Source: Brevundimonas basaltis
GTDB lineage: Bacteria; Pseudomonadota; Alphaproteobacteria; Caulobacterales; Caulobacteraceae
DNA: 64,000 nt
Reading direction: 5' to 3'
Assembly: GCF_014202075.1 (NCBI RefSeq)
Contig: NZ_JACHFZ010000001.1
Location: 62,001 to 126,000 of the forward strand
Both the position numbers and the translations under genes were made by a program. The notes below the pieces were generated by a model. The model was not told the DNA's origin. It saw nothing but the letters and a program-made list of their open reading frames with translations, and searched no databases. Each line of letters begins with the position of its first letter. Position 1 is the stretch's first letter. Of the stretch, positions 1-6,404 are shown piece after piece.

Positions 1-730
1 GATAGGGGCGGCCCCATTTGCGCGAGCCGGTGTCCATATAGAAGGCGAAGAAGGCGTCCCAGTGGGCCTCCTCGATAGCGGCGCCGGCGAGGACGCGGAT
101 GTCGAGGCCGGCGTTGGCCTCACGGCGCTCGCGGCGGATGGTCTTGCGGCGGCTGGAGGAGAGGGCGGCGAGGAAGTCGTCGAAGGTCCGGTAGCCGCCG
201 TTGCGCCAGACGTACTGCATGTCCTGGCGCCGGAGCAGGCCCGCCTCGCCCATGGCGGTCCAGTCGTCGCGGGTCGGGAAGTTGACGTGCAGGGAGGAGA
301 CGCCGAGCCGTTCGGTCAGGGCGACCGCGCCCTGCAGCAGGGCCTGACGGACCGTGGTCGGGTCGGCGTCGGGATGGGCGAGGAAGCGCGGACCGGTGAC
401 CGGGGTGAAGGGCACGGCGGCCAGCAGTTTGGGATAGTAGCGGCCGCCGGCGCGCTCATACGCCTCGGCCCAGCTATGGTCGAAGACGTATTCGCCCTGA
501 CTGTGGCCCTTGAGCCAGAGCGGCATGACGCCGAGGACGCGTCCGGCCTCGTCGCGCAGCGACAAATGGCGTCCGGCCCAGCCCTGATCGGGCGCGGCGC
601 TGCCCGAGGCCTCGCAGGCGTCGAGGAAGTCGAACGAGACGAACGGGTCGCCGCAGGGAGAGGCGCAGGCCTCCCACGCCTCGCGGCCGATGTCGGCGAC
701 CCGATCGTGGACGCGGAGGGTGAAGGTCAA
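1..730 (-). CDS. GNAT-like acyltransferase, DUF482/COG3146 type (C-terminus outside window)
   Basis: Translating the minus strand from a TTG at 730 gives about 243 residues with no stop before the window edge, so the C-terminus is missing. The upstream frame is closed by a TGA at 737-739, and the only ATG nearby (740) is in another frame, so TTG is the best start. The sequence opens TFTLRVHDRVADIGREAW and contains DPFVSFDFLDACEASG, PLWLKGHSQGEYVFDHSWA, YYPKLLAAVPFTPVTGPR and LSSSRRKTIRRERR. This string of motifs is typical of the DUF482 (peptidogalycan biosynthesis, COG3146) family, which has a GNAT-like fold. The family's substrate is not established. It lies downstream of ridA on the same strand, separated by an inverted-repeat element. 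Family assignment is firm; function is unknown. Confidence 0.8.
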   Translation of the reverse strand, partial: MTFTLRVHDRVADIGREAWEACASPCGDPFVSFDFLDACEASGSAAPDQGWAGRHLSLRDEAGRVLGVMPLWLKGHSQGEYVFDHSWAEAYERAGGRYYPKLLAAVPFTPVTGPRFLAHPDADPTTVRQALLQGAVALTERLGVSSLHVNFPTRDDWTAMGEAGLLRRQDMQYVWRNGGYRTFDDFLAALSSSRRKTIRRERREANAGLDIRVLAGAAIEEAHWDAFFAFYMDTGSRKWGRPY

Positions 731-745
731 CTCCGCTCATCCCCA

Positions 746-878
746 CCCGTCATTCCGGAGCCCGGCGGAGCCGGGAATCCGGAACCCAGGGCCGCAACGC
801 AAGTGATCGGCGCGCTGTGAGGACCGCGCCTGGTCCTCCTGGGTTCCGGGTTCCGCTGCGCGGCCCCGGAATGACGGG
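746..878. repeat. Nested inverted-repeat element, family A copy 1
   Basis: A 133-bp intergenic element lies between ridA and the DUF482 gene. Its outer arms, CCCGTCATTCCGG at 746-758 and CCGGAATGACGGG at 866-878, are perfect 13-bp inverted repeats. An inner pair, GGAACCCAGG near 781 and CCTGGGTTCC near 839, forms a second stem. A second copy with the same plan lies at 5087-5233. It has no coding potential that I trust. It could fold into a long hairpin and stop or protect transcripts, or be a passive mobilised repeat. Confidence 0.8.
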
Positions 879-896
879 AAAGAATGGGGTTCGGGA

Positions 897-1355
897 TCAG
901 CGGACTTCCACGATGGCGTCGACCTCGACGGCGAAACCGAGGGGGAGCCGGTAGACGCCGACGGCGGAGCGGGCGTGGCGGCCCTTGTCGCCGAAGGCCT
1001 CGACCATCAGGTCGGAGCAGCCGTTGATGACGGCCGGGATGGCCTCGAAGTCGCCGGCGGCCTGGACGAAGCCGCCCAATTTGACGACCCGGACGACGCG
1101 CTCGAGGTCGCCGCCGAGGGCCGCCGACATCTGGGCCAGCAGGTTGATCCCGCACAGGCGGGCCGCGGCCTTGGCCTGGTCCGCGGAGACATCGGCGCCG
1201 ACCGTGCCCTTTACGCCGCCCGAGGCGTCGTTGGACAGCTGGCCGGAGATGTGGAGCAGGTTTCCGCTCTGGACGAACGGCACATAGTTGGCCACCGCGC
1301 TGGCGGGTTCCGGCAGTTCGATGCCGAGTTCGGCGAGGCGGGCGGCGACGGTCAT
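897..1355 (-). CDS. RidA family enamine/imine deaminase
   Basis: This 152-residue protein belongs to the RidA/YjgF/Rid family, which hydrolyses reactive enamine and imine intermediates (such as 2-aminoacrylate) made by PLP enzymes. The sequence has the family core: HISGQLS near residue 36, a central GGDLERVVRVVKLGGFV stretch, and a C-terminal RHARSAVGVYRLPLGFAVEV segment. The Arg before SAVGV sits where the substrate-carboxylate Arg of RidA lies. The start is the ATG at 1355, preceded by CAGGAGCCTGCC, a good ribosome-binding site; the frame extends upstream but without a comparable site. The N-terminal MTVAARLAELGIELPEP is typical of the longer Rid subgroup rather than E. coli RidA itself, so the exact substrate is open. 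It is cytoplasmic and upstream of the DUF482 gene on the same strand. Confidence 0.88.
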   Translation of the reverse strand: MTVAARLAELGIELPEPASAVANYVPFVQSGNLLHISGQLSNDASGGVKGTVGADVSADQAKAAARLCGINLLAQMSAALGGDLERVVRVVKLGGFVQAAGDFEAIPAVINGCSDLMVEAFGDKGRHARSAVGVYRLPLGFAVEVDAIVEVR

Positions 1356-1693
1356 GGCAGGCTCCTGATTGAGATTTTGGAGGCGGTTTAGCGCGCGGGA
1401 AGGGCGGCGTCGATGCGACGGCCGTGACATGAACCGATCGAAAAAACGGTGTGGCAGAGTCGGCAGAGTCGGCGCCGGAGGGAGCAGACGGCGGCTTCGC
1501 GCCTGGACGGCGCGGCGTGGGTTCGATTGTCAAAGACCGGTCGACGGCGAAAGGCCGCATTATGCGCCCGCCGGCCTATCCGGATGGAAGATTGATTCTG
1601 GATTTGGCCAAGTGACGGAAAACGCAGCGGAACGTCTCCACAATCCGACTATAAATTCGCGGATTGTCAGCACAGCGTCATGGGGGAGAAGGA
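1356..1693. other. Non-coding gap between dinB and ridA
   Basis: This is 338 bp with no reading frame I can support. It holds a short 9-bp tandem repeat (GGCAGAGTC twice, near 1453-1470) next to a six-A run. A TTGACA-like box on the minus strand near 1530 could belong to the ridA promoter, but I cannot pair it with a convincing -10. No hairpin with a T-run is obvious after dinB. Confidence 0.5.
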
Positions 1694-2941
1694 TCAGGTT
1701 TTCAGGGCCCGGCCCGCGACCACGGCCCCGGCGCCGAATTTGGCGCGGAGGCGGTCGATGGCGGTTTCGGTCTTGAGGGTGCGGGCCTCGGGGGAGTCGA
1801 ACAGGGCGGCAGGGCCGTCGACGGCGTCCTGGATGTCGCCCATGCCGATGCCGATCAGGCGGTAGGGGCGGCCGAGTTCGGGGGCCATCAGTTCCCGGGC
1901 GGCGGCGAACAGGGCGCGGGCGGTCTGGATCGGCTCCGGGACCGTGACGCGGCGGGTGAGGATCCTGAAGTCGGTGCGGCGCAGCTTGAGCACGATGACG
2001 CGGCTGGCGACGCCGTCGCGGCGAGCCTTGGAGGCCAGTTTCTCGCACAGGGGCCAGAGTTCCGCCTCAAGGTCGGCGGCGGTGGTCAGGTCTTCGTTGA
2101 AGGTGGTCTCGGCGCTCATGCCCTTGCGGTCGTGTTCGGGCCGGACGGCGCGGGCGTCGCGGCCGTGAGCAAGGTCGTGCAGGCGCAGGCCGGTCTCGCC
2201 ATAGCGTTTGACCAGATCGCGGACGTCGGCTGCGGCGAGGTCGCCGACGGTGGCGTAGCCGTCGCTCTGCAGGGTTTTGCGGAACACGGGACCGACGCCG
2301 GGCAGGATGCCGACCGGCTTCGGCGCCAGCAGGGCCTGCGCCTCGGAACCAATGACGGAGAAACCGCGCGGCTTGTCGAGTTCGGACGCCACCTTGGCGA
2401 GGAAGCGGTTGCTCGACAGGCCGATCGAGACGGTCAGGCCGACCTCGGCCTCGATGCGCTGCTGCAGACGGATCAGCTGGAAGGCGGGCGGACCGCCGTT
2501 GAGGCGTTCGGTGCCGGCCAGGTCGATCCAGGCCTCGTCCAGCGACAGGGTCTGGACCAGCGGGGTCAGTTCCCGCACCGCCCCGAAAATCTGCGCGCTG
2601 GCGGTCTTGTATTTGGCGAAGTCGGGTTTGATGACCACCGCGTCGGGGCAGGCCTTGAGCGCCTTGTACATCGGCTGGGCCGAGCCGACGCCGTAGAGGC
2701 GGGCGATATAACAGGCGGTGGTGACCACGCCGCGCTTGCCGCCGCCGACAATGACCGGGACGTCGCGCAGTTCGGGTCGGTCGCGTTTCTCCACCGAGGC
2801 GTAGAAGGCGTCGCAGTCGAGGTGGGCGATGGTGAGGGTGGAGAGCTCGGGGTGGGCGATGACGCGCCGCGAGCCGCAGGCGGGACAGCGCTCGACGGGG
2901 GCGTCGGCGGCGTGGAGGCAGTCGCGGCAGATGGACGTCAT
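1694..2941 (-). CDS. dinB: DNA polymerase IV (Y-family) with N-terminal zinc ribbon
   Basis: This 415-residue Y-family translesion polymerase copies damaged DNA with low fidelity. The palm motif LDCDAFYASVEKRD (Asp42, Asp44) and SLDEAWIDL (Asp135, Glu136) supply the metal ligands; the finger motif PVIVGGGKRGVVTTACYIARLYGV and the helix-hairpin-helix LPGVGPVFRKTL follow, with the little-finger domain C-terminal. Before the polymerase domain is a four-cysteine module, CRDC (5, 8) and CPAC (19, 22), which looks like a zinc ribbon. I chose the ATG at 2941; a start at 3010 is possible but adds a low-complexity, proline-rich leader. No Caulobacter-type SOS box (GTTC-N7-GTTC) is visible just upstream, so SOS control is unproven. 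The C-terminus ends without an obvious beta-clamp-binding motif. Confidence 0.9.
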   Translation of the reverse strand: MTSICRDCLHAADAPVERCPACGSRRVIAHPELSTLTIAHLDCDAFYASVEKRDRPELRDVPVIVGGGKRGVVTTACYIARLYGVGSAQPMYKALKACPDAVVIKPDFAKYKTASAQIFGAVRELTPLVQTLSLDEAWIDLAGTERLNGGPPAFQLIRLQQRIEAEVGLTVSIGLSSNRFLAKVASELDKPRGFSVIGSEAQALLAPKPVGILPGVGPVFRKTLQSDGYATVGDLAAADVRDLVKRYGETGLRLHDLAHGRDARAVRPEHDRKGMSAETTFNEDLTTAADLEAELWPLCEKLASKARRDGVASRVIVLKLRRTDFRILTRRVTVPEPIQTARALFAAARELMAPELGRPYRLIGIGMGDIQDAVDGPAALFDSPEARTLKTETAIDRLRAKFGAGAVVAGRALKT

Positions 2942-3002
2942 CGGAGGGGGCGGGTCATGGCGTGGGCCATTATCGGCCAATCGATGGCTCGGCCCCAACC
3001 CT

Positions 3003-3168
3003 TTCGTCATCCTCCGGCGAGCGTAGCGAGACCGGGGGACCCAGCGGCGCCGAAGGCGATCTGTTCAAGCAGGCTGTCGTGAAGGCGCGCTCCCGACAGC
3101 TTCGCGCTCGCGCGCGCCGCTGGGTCCCCCGATCGCGGCGCTGAGGCGCCTTGCCGGAGGATGACGAA
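3003..3168. repeat. Nested inverted-repeat element, family B copy 1
   Basis: A 166-bp element lies between dinB and divK. Outer arms TTCGTCATCCTCCGGC (3003-3018) and GCCGGAGGATGACGAA (3153-3168) are perfect 16-bp inverted repeats. Inner arms GGGGGACCCAGCGGCG (3034-3049) and CGCCGCTGGGTCCCCC (3115-3130) are also perfect over 16 bp. The middle carries GCCGAAGGCGATCTGTTC, which recurs at 19252-19269. The plan (outer CGTCAT arms, inner ACCCAG/CTGGGT arms) resembles family A. The rest of the 2942-3296 gap shows nothing further except the short palindrome before divK. Confidence 0.8.
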
Positions 3169-3296
3169 ATGGAGGGGCGTGGCTCGCCGCCGACTTCACG
3201 TCAACTTAAGAGAAGCGGAGCAAGACTACACCCGAAGAAGGCGATCAAGCCTCCGCGCAACCGCGCTTCCGAGGAAGCGGAACAGGCCGGGTGATG

Positions 3297-3683
3297 ATGT
3301 CGAAGACGGTCCTCATCGTCGAGGATAACGAGCTGAACATGAAGCTGTTTCATGATCTGCTCGAGTCCCAGGGGTACCAGACCCTGCAGACCCGCGAGGG
3401 CTTGCACGCGCTCGCCCTGGCGCGACAGCACCGGCCCGACCTGATCCTGATGGATATCCAGCTGCCCGAGATCAGCGGCCTGGAAGTGACCAAATGGCTG
3501 AAGGACGACGAGGAACTGAACCACATTCCCGTCATCGCCGTCACCGCCTTTGCCATGAAGGGTGACGAGGAGCGGATCCGGCAGGGCGGCTGCGAGGCCT
3601 ATATCTCCAAGCCGATCTCGGTGAAGCATTTCCTCGACGTCGTGCGCAAATACCTTGGGCCGGTGGAGGCGCTGGTCCCATGA
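3297..3683 (+). CDS. divK: Single-domain response regulator DivK
   Basis: This 128-residue receiver protein is the essential cell-fate regulator DivK. In Caulobacter it is phosphorylated by PleC/DivJ and acts through DivL/CckA on CtrA activity. The sequence reads [54 protein letters not shown] and [12 protein letters not shown], which is the DivK signature almost word for word. The phospho-acceptor is Asp53. Three in-frame starts (GTG 3291, ATG 3294, ATG 3297) are stacked; the last gives the N-terminus that matches the family. It overlaps pleD by 4 bp (ATGA), so the two are translationally coupled. A 16-bp inverted repeat (3264-3279) sits just upstream, and one lone TTAA near 3208 is not a full CtrA box. 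Confidence 0.96.
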   Translation: MSKTVLIVEDNELNMKLFHDLLESQGYQTLQTREGLHALALARQHRPDLILMDIQLPEISGLEVTKWLKDDEELNHIPVIAVTAFAMKGDEERIRQGGCEAYISKPISVKHFLDVVRKYLGPVEALVP

Positions 3684-5041
3684 CGGCGCGGATTCTCGTA
3701 GTTGATGACGTCGAGCCAAACGTACGTCTGCTCGAGGCCAAGCTGACCCTCGAATACTACGAGGTGTTGACGGCGATGGACGGGGCGACAGCGCTGGAGA
3801 TCGCCGCGGCCGAGCGGCCGGACATCATCCTGCTGGACGTGATGATGCCGGGGATGGACGGGTTCGAGACCTGCAAGCGGCTGAAGGCCGATCCGGTTAC
3901 GCGGCACATCCCGGTGGTGCTGGTCACAGCGCTGGACGGCCGCGAGGACAAGATCAAGGGACTGGGCGCCGGAGCCGACGACTTCGTCACCAAGCCGATC
4001 GACGACGTCATTCTGTTCGCCCGCGTGAAGTCGCTGGTGCGGCTGAAGGCGGTTATGGACGAGCTGCGCGAGCGCGAGGAGAGCGGTCGGCGGCTCGGGG
4101 TCGACGCCGACGGCGCCGGCCGGCTGCGTGGCTCGGGCGGGCGGGTGCTGATCGTCGACGACAATGAGCTGCAGGCCGAGAAGATGGTCACCCATCTGGG
4201 CGGCGAGCACCGGCCGGTGGTCGAGACTGATCCGGCGGCGGCGCTGATCGCGGGTCGGGGGCCGATCGACCTGATGATCGTCAATGTGTCGAGCAGCGGT
4301 TTCGACGGTCTGCGGTTCGTGGCCCAGGCCCGCTCCAGCGAGGCCTCGCGGCGGACGCCGATCCTTGCGGTGGTCGATCCGGCCGACCGGCCGCGCCTGC
4401 TGAAGGCGCTGGAGCTGGGGGTCAACGACATCCTGCCGCGGCCGGTCGATTCCGAGGAGTTGATGGCCCGGGCGCGGACGCAGATCCGGCGCAAACGCTA
4501 TGCCGACTTCCTGAAGGAAAAGCTGGATTACAGCCTCGAGATGGCGGTGACCGACGCCCTGACCGGGCTGCACAACCGCCGCTACATGGCCGGTCAGTTG
4601 CAGGCGATGGTCGGACGGGCGGCGCAGGGCGGCGACCCGGTGGCGGTTCTGGTCATGGACATCGACCACTTCAAGGTGGTCAACGACAGCTTCGGCCACG
4701 ACGCCGGCGACGAGGTGCTGCGCGAGTTCGCGGTGCGGCTGGCGACAAACGTGCGGGCCATCGATCTGCCGTGCCGGTTCGGCGGCGAGGAGTTCGTGGT
4801 CGTCATGCCGGGGGCGACGCTGGAAGCCGCCTCGCGGGTGGCCGACCGTATCCGCCGCGACATCGAGGCCCAGCCCTTCCCGATCATGGGCGGTGCCGAG
4901 GGTTTGACCATCACCGTCTCGATCGGGGTCGCGGCCAGCATCGCCGGAGACACGCCGGAAGCCCTGCTGAAGCGGGGCGACGAGGGGGTCTATGAGGCCA
5001 AGAGCCAAGGCCGGAACCAGGTGATTTCGCGGGCGGCGTAG
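3680..5041 (+). CDS. pleD: Response regulator and diguanylate cyclase PleD
   Basis: This 453-residue protein has two receiver domains and a GGDEF output domain that makes cyclic di-GMP during swarmer-to-stalked differentiation. Receiver 1 (about 1-125) holds Asp53 in [13 protein letters not shown]. Receiver 2 (about 150-275) is degenerate: the Asp position reads [10 protein letters not shown], as expected for the adaptor/dimerisation domain. In the GGDEF domain (about 290-453) the active site is GGEEF at 368-372, and the allosteric product-inhibition site RAID is at 359-362, five residues upstream. Both match the numbering of characterised Ple[15 protein letters not shown] and [14 protein letters not shown] are also intact. 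It is coupled to divK by an ATGA overlap. A family A repeat follows the gene. Confidence 0.96.
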   Translation: MTARILVVDDVEPNVRLLEAKLTLEYYEVLTAMDGATALEIAAAERPDIILLDVMMPGMDGFETCKRLKADPVTRHIPVVLVTALDGREDKIKGLGAGADDFVTKPIDDVILFARVKSLVRLKAVMDELREREESGRRLGVDADGAGRLRGSGGRVLIVDDNELQAEKMVTHLGGEHRPVVETDPAAALIAGRGPIDLMIVNVSSSGFDGLRFVAQARSSEASRRTPILAVVDPADRPRLLKALELGVNDILPRPVDSEELMARARTQIRRKRYADFLKEKLDYSLEMAVTDALTGLHNRRYMAGQLQAMVGRAAQGGDPVAVLVMDIDHFKVVNDSFGHDAGDEVLREFAVRLATNVRAIDLPCRFGGEEFVVVMPGATLEAASRVADRIRRDIEAQPFPIMGGAEGLTITVSIGVAASIAGDTPEALLKRGDEGVYEAKSQGRNQVISRAA

Positions 5042-5086
5042 GCCTGGGTCCTGGCGCCGATCGATGATCTCGTCCGCTCAACTCAA

Positions 5087-5233
5087 ATCCCGTCATTCCG
5101 GGGCCGCTTAGCGGAACCCGGAACCCAGGAGATCGAACCGACGGCTTCCGGCTCGGCCAAGACCAGTTTCCAGACGCCTGGGTTCCGGGTTCTGTACCCG
5201 GCTGCGCCGGTCCCAGCCCCGGAATGACGGGAT
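5087..5233. repeat. Nested inverted-repeat element, family A copy 2
   Basis: A 147-bp element lies between pleD and the small ORF at 5275. Outer arms ATCCCGTCATTCCGGGG (5087-5103) and CCCCGGAATGACGGGAT (5217-5233) are perfect over 17 bp. Inner arms GGAACCCGGAACCCAGG (5113-5129) and CCTGGGTTCCGGGTTC (5177-5192) pair inside. The same blocks occur in copy 1 at 746-878. The loop sequences differ, which suggests the paired arms are what is conserved. Confidence 0.82.
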
Positions 5234-5274
5234 GGGAATCAGGGAAAACGGTCAGGGTTGAATGGTGATCGAAC

Positions 5275-5454
5275 CTAGCGACTCATCCAGGGCTTGGATT
5301 TGCCGGCGGCGATGCTGGCGGCCTGTTCGCGCTGGAAGCGGCCGCCGCGGGGCGGTTTGGGCCGGGCGTTGATGATCGCCTGTTTCAGGCGGAGCGCCCG
5401 CTGGATCGGGGTCTCGGAAGCCGGGGCCTGCGCGTCGTCGTCTTGAGCGGTCAT
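5275..5454 (-). CDS. Small conserved-looking hypothetical protein (59 aa)
   Basis: A 59-residue basic protein runs MTAQDDDAQAPASETPIQ, then RALRLKQAIINARPKPPRGG, RFQREQAASIAAGKSKPWMSR. The C-terminal RGG..R.QAA..AAGKSKPWMSR pattern looks like a short protein I associate with Caulobacterales next to rpmG, but I cannot name a family. The ATG at 5454 is preferred over the track's longer start at 5496, because the longer version would run through the rpmG terminator. The ribosome-binding site is weak (AGGTTG). It follows rpmG on the same strand. Function unknown; a nucleic-acid-binding role is only suggested by the Lys/Arg content. Confidence 0.6.
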   Translation of the reverse strand: MTAQDDDAQAPASETPIQRALRLKQAIINARPKPPRGGRFQREQAASIAAGKSKPWMSR

Positions 5455-5480
5455 TCGGCAACCTAGCACGCCCGACAACG

Positions 5481-5510
5481 AAAAACGCCCGGTCATCGCT
5501 GACCGGGCGT
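5481..5510 (-). terminator. Rho-independent terminator after rpmG
   Basis: A perfect 10-bp stem, ACGCCCGGTC (5485-5494) and GACCGGGCGT (5501-5510), has a 6-nt loop. On the minus strand it is followed by a T-run (TTTTTCG). It sits 28 bp past the rpmG stop and before the small ORF at 5454, so that ORF needs readthrough or its own promoter. Confidence 0.85.
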
Positions 5511-5537
5511 CTCAGAATTCGTCAGGCGGTCAAGGGA

Positions 5538-5705
5538 TTACTTGATCTTGCCTTCCTTGAACTCGACGTGCTTGCGCACGACGGGGTCGTATTTCTTGAC
5601 GACCATCTTTTCGGTCATGGTCCGGGCGTTCTTCTTGGTGACGTAGAAGAAGCCGGTGTCGGCGGTCGAGTTCAGGCGGATCTTGATGGAGGCGGGCTTG
5701 GCCAT
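5538..5705 (-). CDS. rpmG: 50S ribosomal protein L33
   Basis: This 55-residue protein on the minus strand reads [55 protein letters not shown]. This is bacterial L33 of the large ribosomal subunit. The length and the form without the CxxC zinc pairs match the proteobacterial (zinc-independent) type. The gene is too short for most ORF cut-offs and is otherwise masked by a longer shadow frame. The ATG at 5705 has AAAGGTAATTGTCCG upstream. A clear terminator follows. Confidence 0.95.
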   Translation of the reverse strand: MAKPASIKIRLNSTADTGFFYVTKKNARTMTEKMVVKKYDPVVRKHVEFKEGKIK

Positions 5706-5834
5706 CGGACAATTACCTTTGCGACGGCGAAAGCCGCTGGAAACGAGAGGCGCGGAACATACTCAGGCGCGGTCGGAAGTCAACCGGGCCGGAAGCCGAT
5801 TGAGCCGGGACGCGGGAGGGGGCAGTGTGCGGGG

Positions 5835-6404
5835 ATGAAAATGCTCAAGCTCGCCGTGACGGCGCCGGTTCTCGCCCTGCTCGCCGCCTGCGCCACGGCG
5901 CCCGAGCCGGCCCATCCGCAGGACGCCTTCATGGCGCGGCTGAACGCCCTGTGCGGGCAGACCTTCGAGGGGCGGGTGACGTCCGACGACCCGGCCGACG
6001 CCGACTTCCGGGCCAGCCGGCTGGTCATGCAGGTGCGCGACTGTTCGCCCGGTGAGGTGGGGATACCGTTCGCGGTGGGCGAGGACCGGTCGCGGCGCTG
6101 GATCGTGACGCGGACGGCGGACGGGTTGCGGCTGAAGCACGATCACCGCGACGAACAGGGCGTCATCCACGGCTATCACATGTACGGCGGCGACACGGCG
6201 GGGACGGGCACCGCGTGGCGACAGGAATTCCCGGTGGACCGCGAGTCGATCGACCAGTTCATCGCCGGCGGGGCGCAGGTCTCGACGACCAATGTCTGGG
6301 CCATGGAGGTGCATCCGGAGCGGATGTTCGCCTATGAGCTGCGCCGGCCGAACGGGCGGTTCCTGCGGGTCGAGTTCGATCTGACGCGGCCGGTTGCGGA
6401 GTAG
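5835..6404 (+). CDS. Lipoprotein of unknown function
   Basis: This 189-residue protein has a lipoprotein signal, MKMLKLAVTAPVLALLAAC, with the lipobox LAAC giving Cys19; the next residues (Ala, Thr) do not give the Asp+2 inner-membrane retention signal, so an outer-membrane location is likely. The mature part shows RLNALCGQTFEGRVTSDDP, LVMQVRDCSPGEVGIPFAVGEDRSRRW, LRLKHDHRDEQGVIHGYHMYGGDT and RMFAYELRRPNGRFLRVEFDLT. Two further Cys could form a disulfide. I recognise the layout as a conserved hypothetical of alphaproteobacteria but no domain with a known role. It ends one base before the convergent fusion gene. Confidence 0.75.
   Translation: MKMLKLAVTAPVLALLAACATAPEPAHPQDAFMARLNALCGQTFEGRVTSDDPADADFRASRLVMQVRDCSPGEVGIPFAVGEDRSRRWIVTRTADGLRLKHDHRDEQGVIHGYHMYGGDTAGTGTAWRQEFPVDRESIDQFIAGGAQVSTTNVWAMEVHPERMFAYELRRPNGRFLRVEFDLTRPVAE

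Noticed and set aside
1440-1475. CRISPR-like or tandem repeat at GGCAGAGTC
   Set aside because: Only two copies of 9 bp with no spacers.
1664-3082. Long plus-strand frame (472 codons) over dinB
   Set aside because: It is antisense to a well-conserved polymerase, is rich in Gly/Ala/Arg as expected for GC-rich shadow frames, and has no recognisable motif.
3180-3296. CtrA binding site before divK
   Set aside because: Only one TTAA half-site is present (near 3208) and none at the N7 spacing, so I do not call it.
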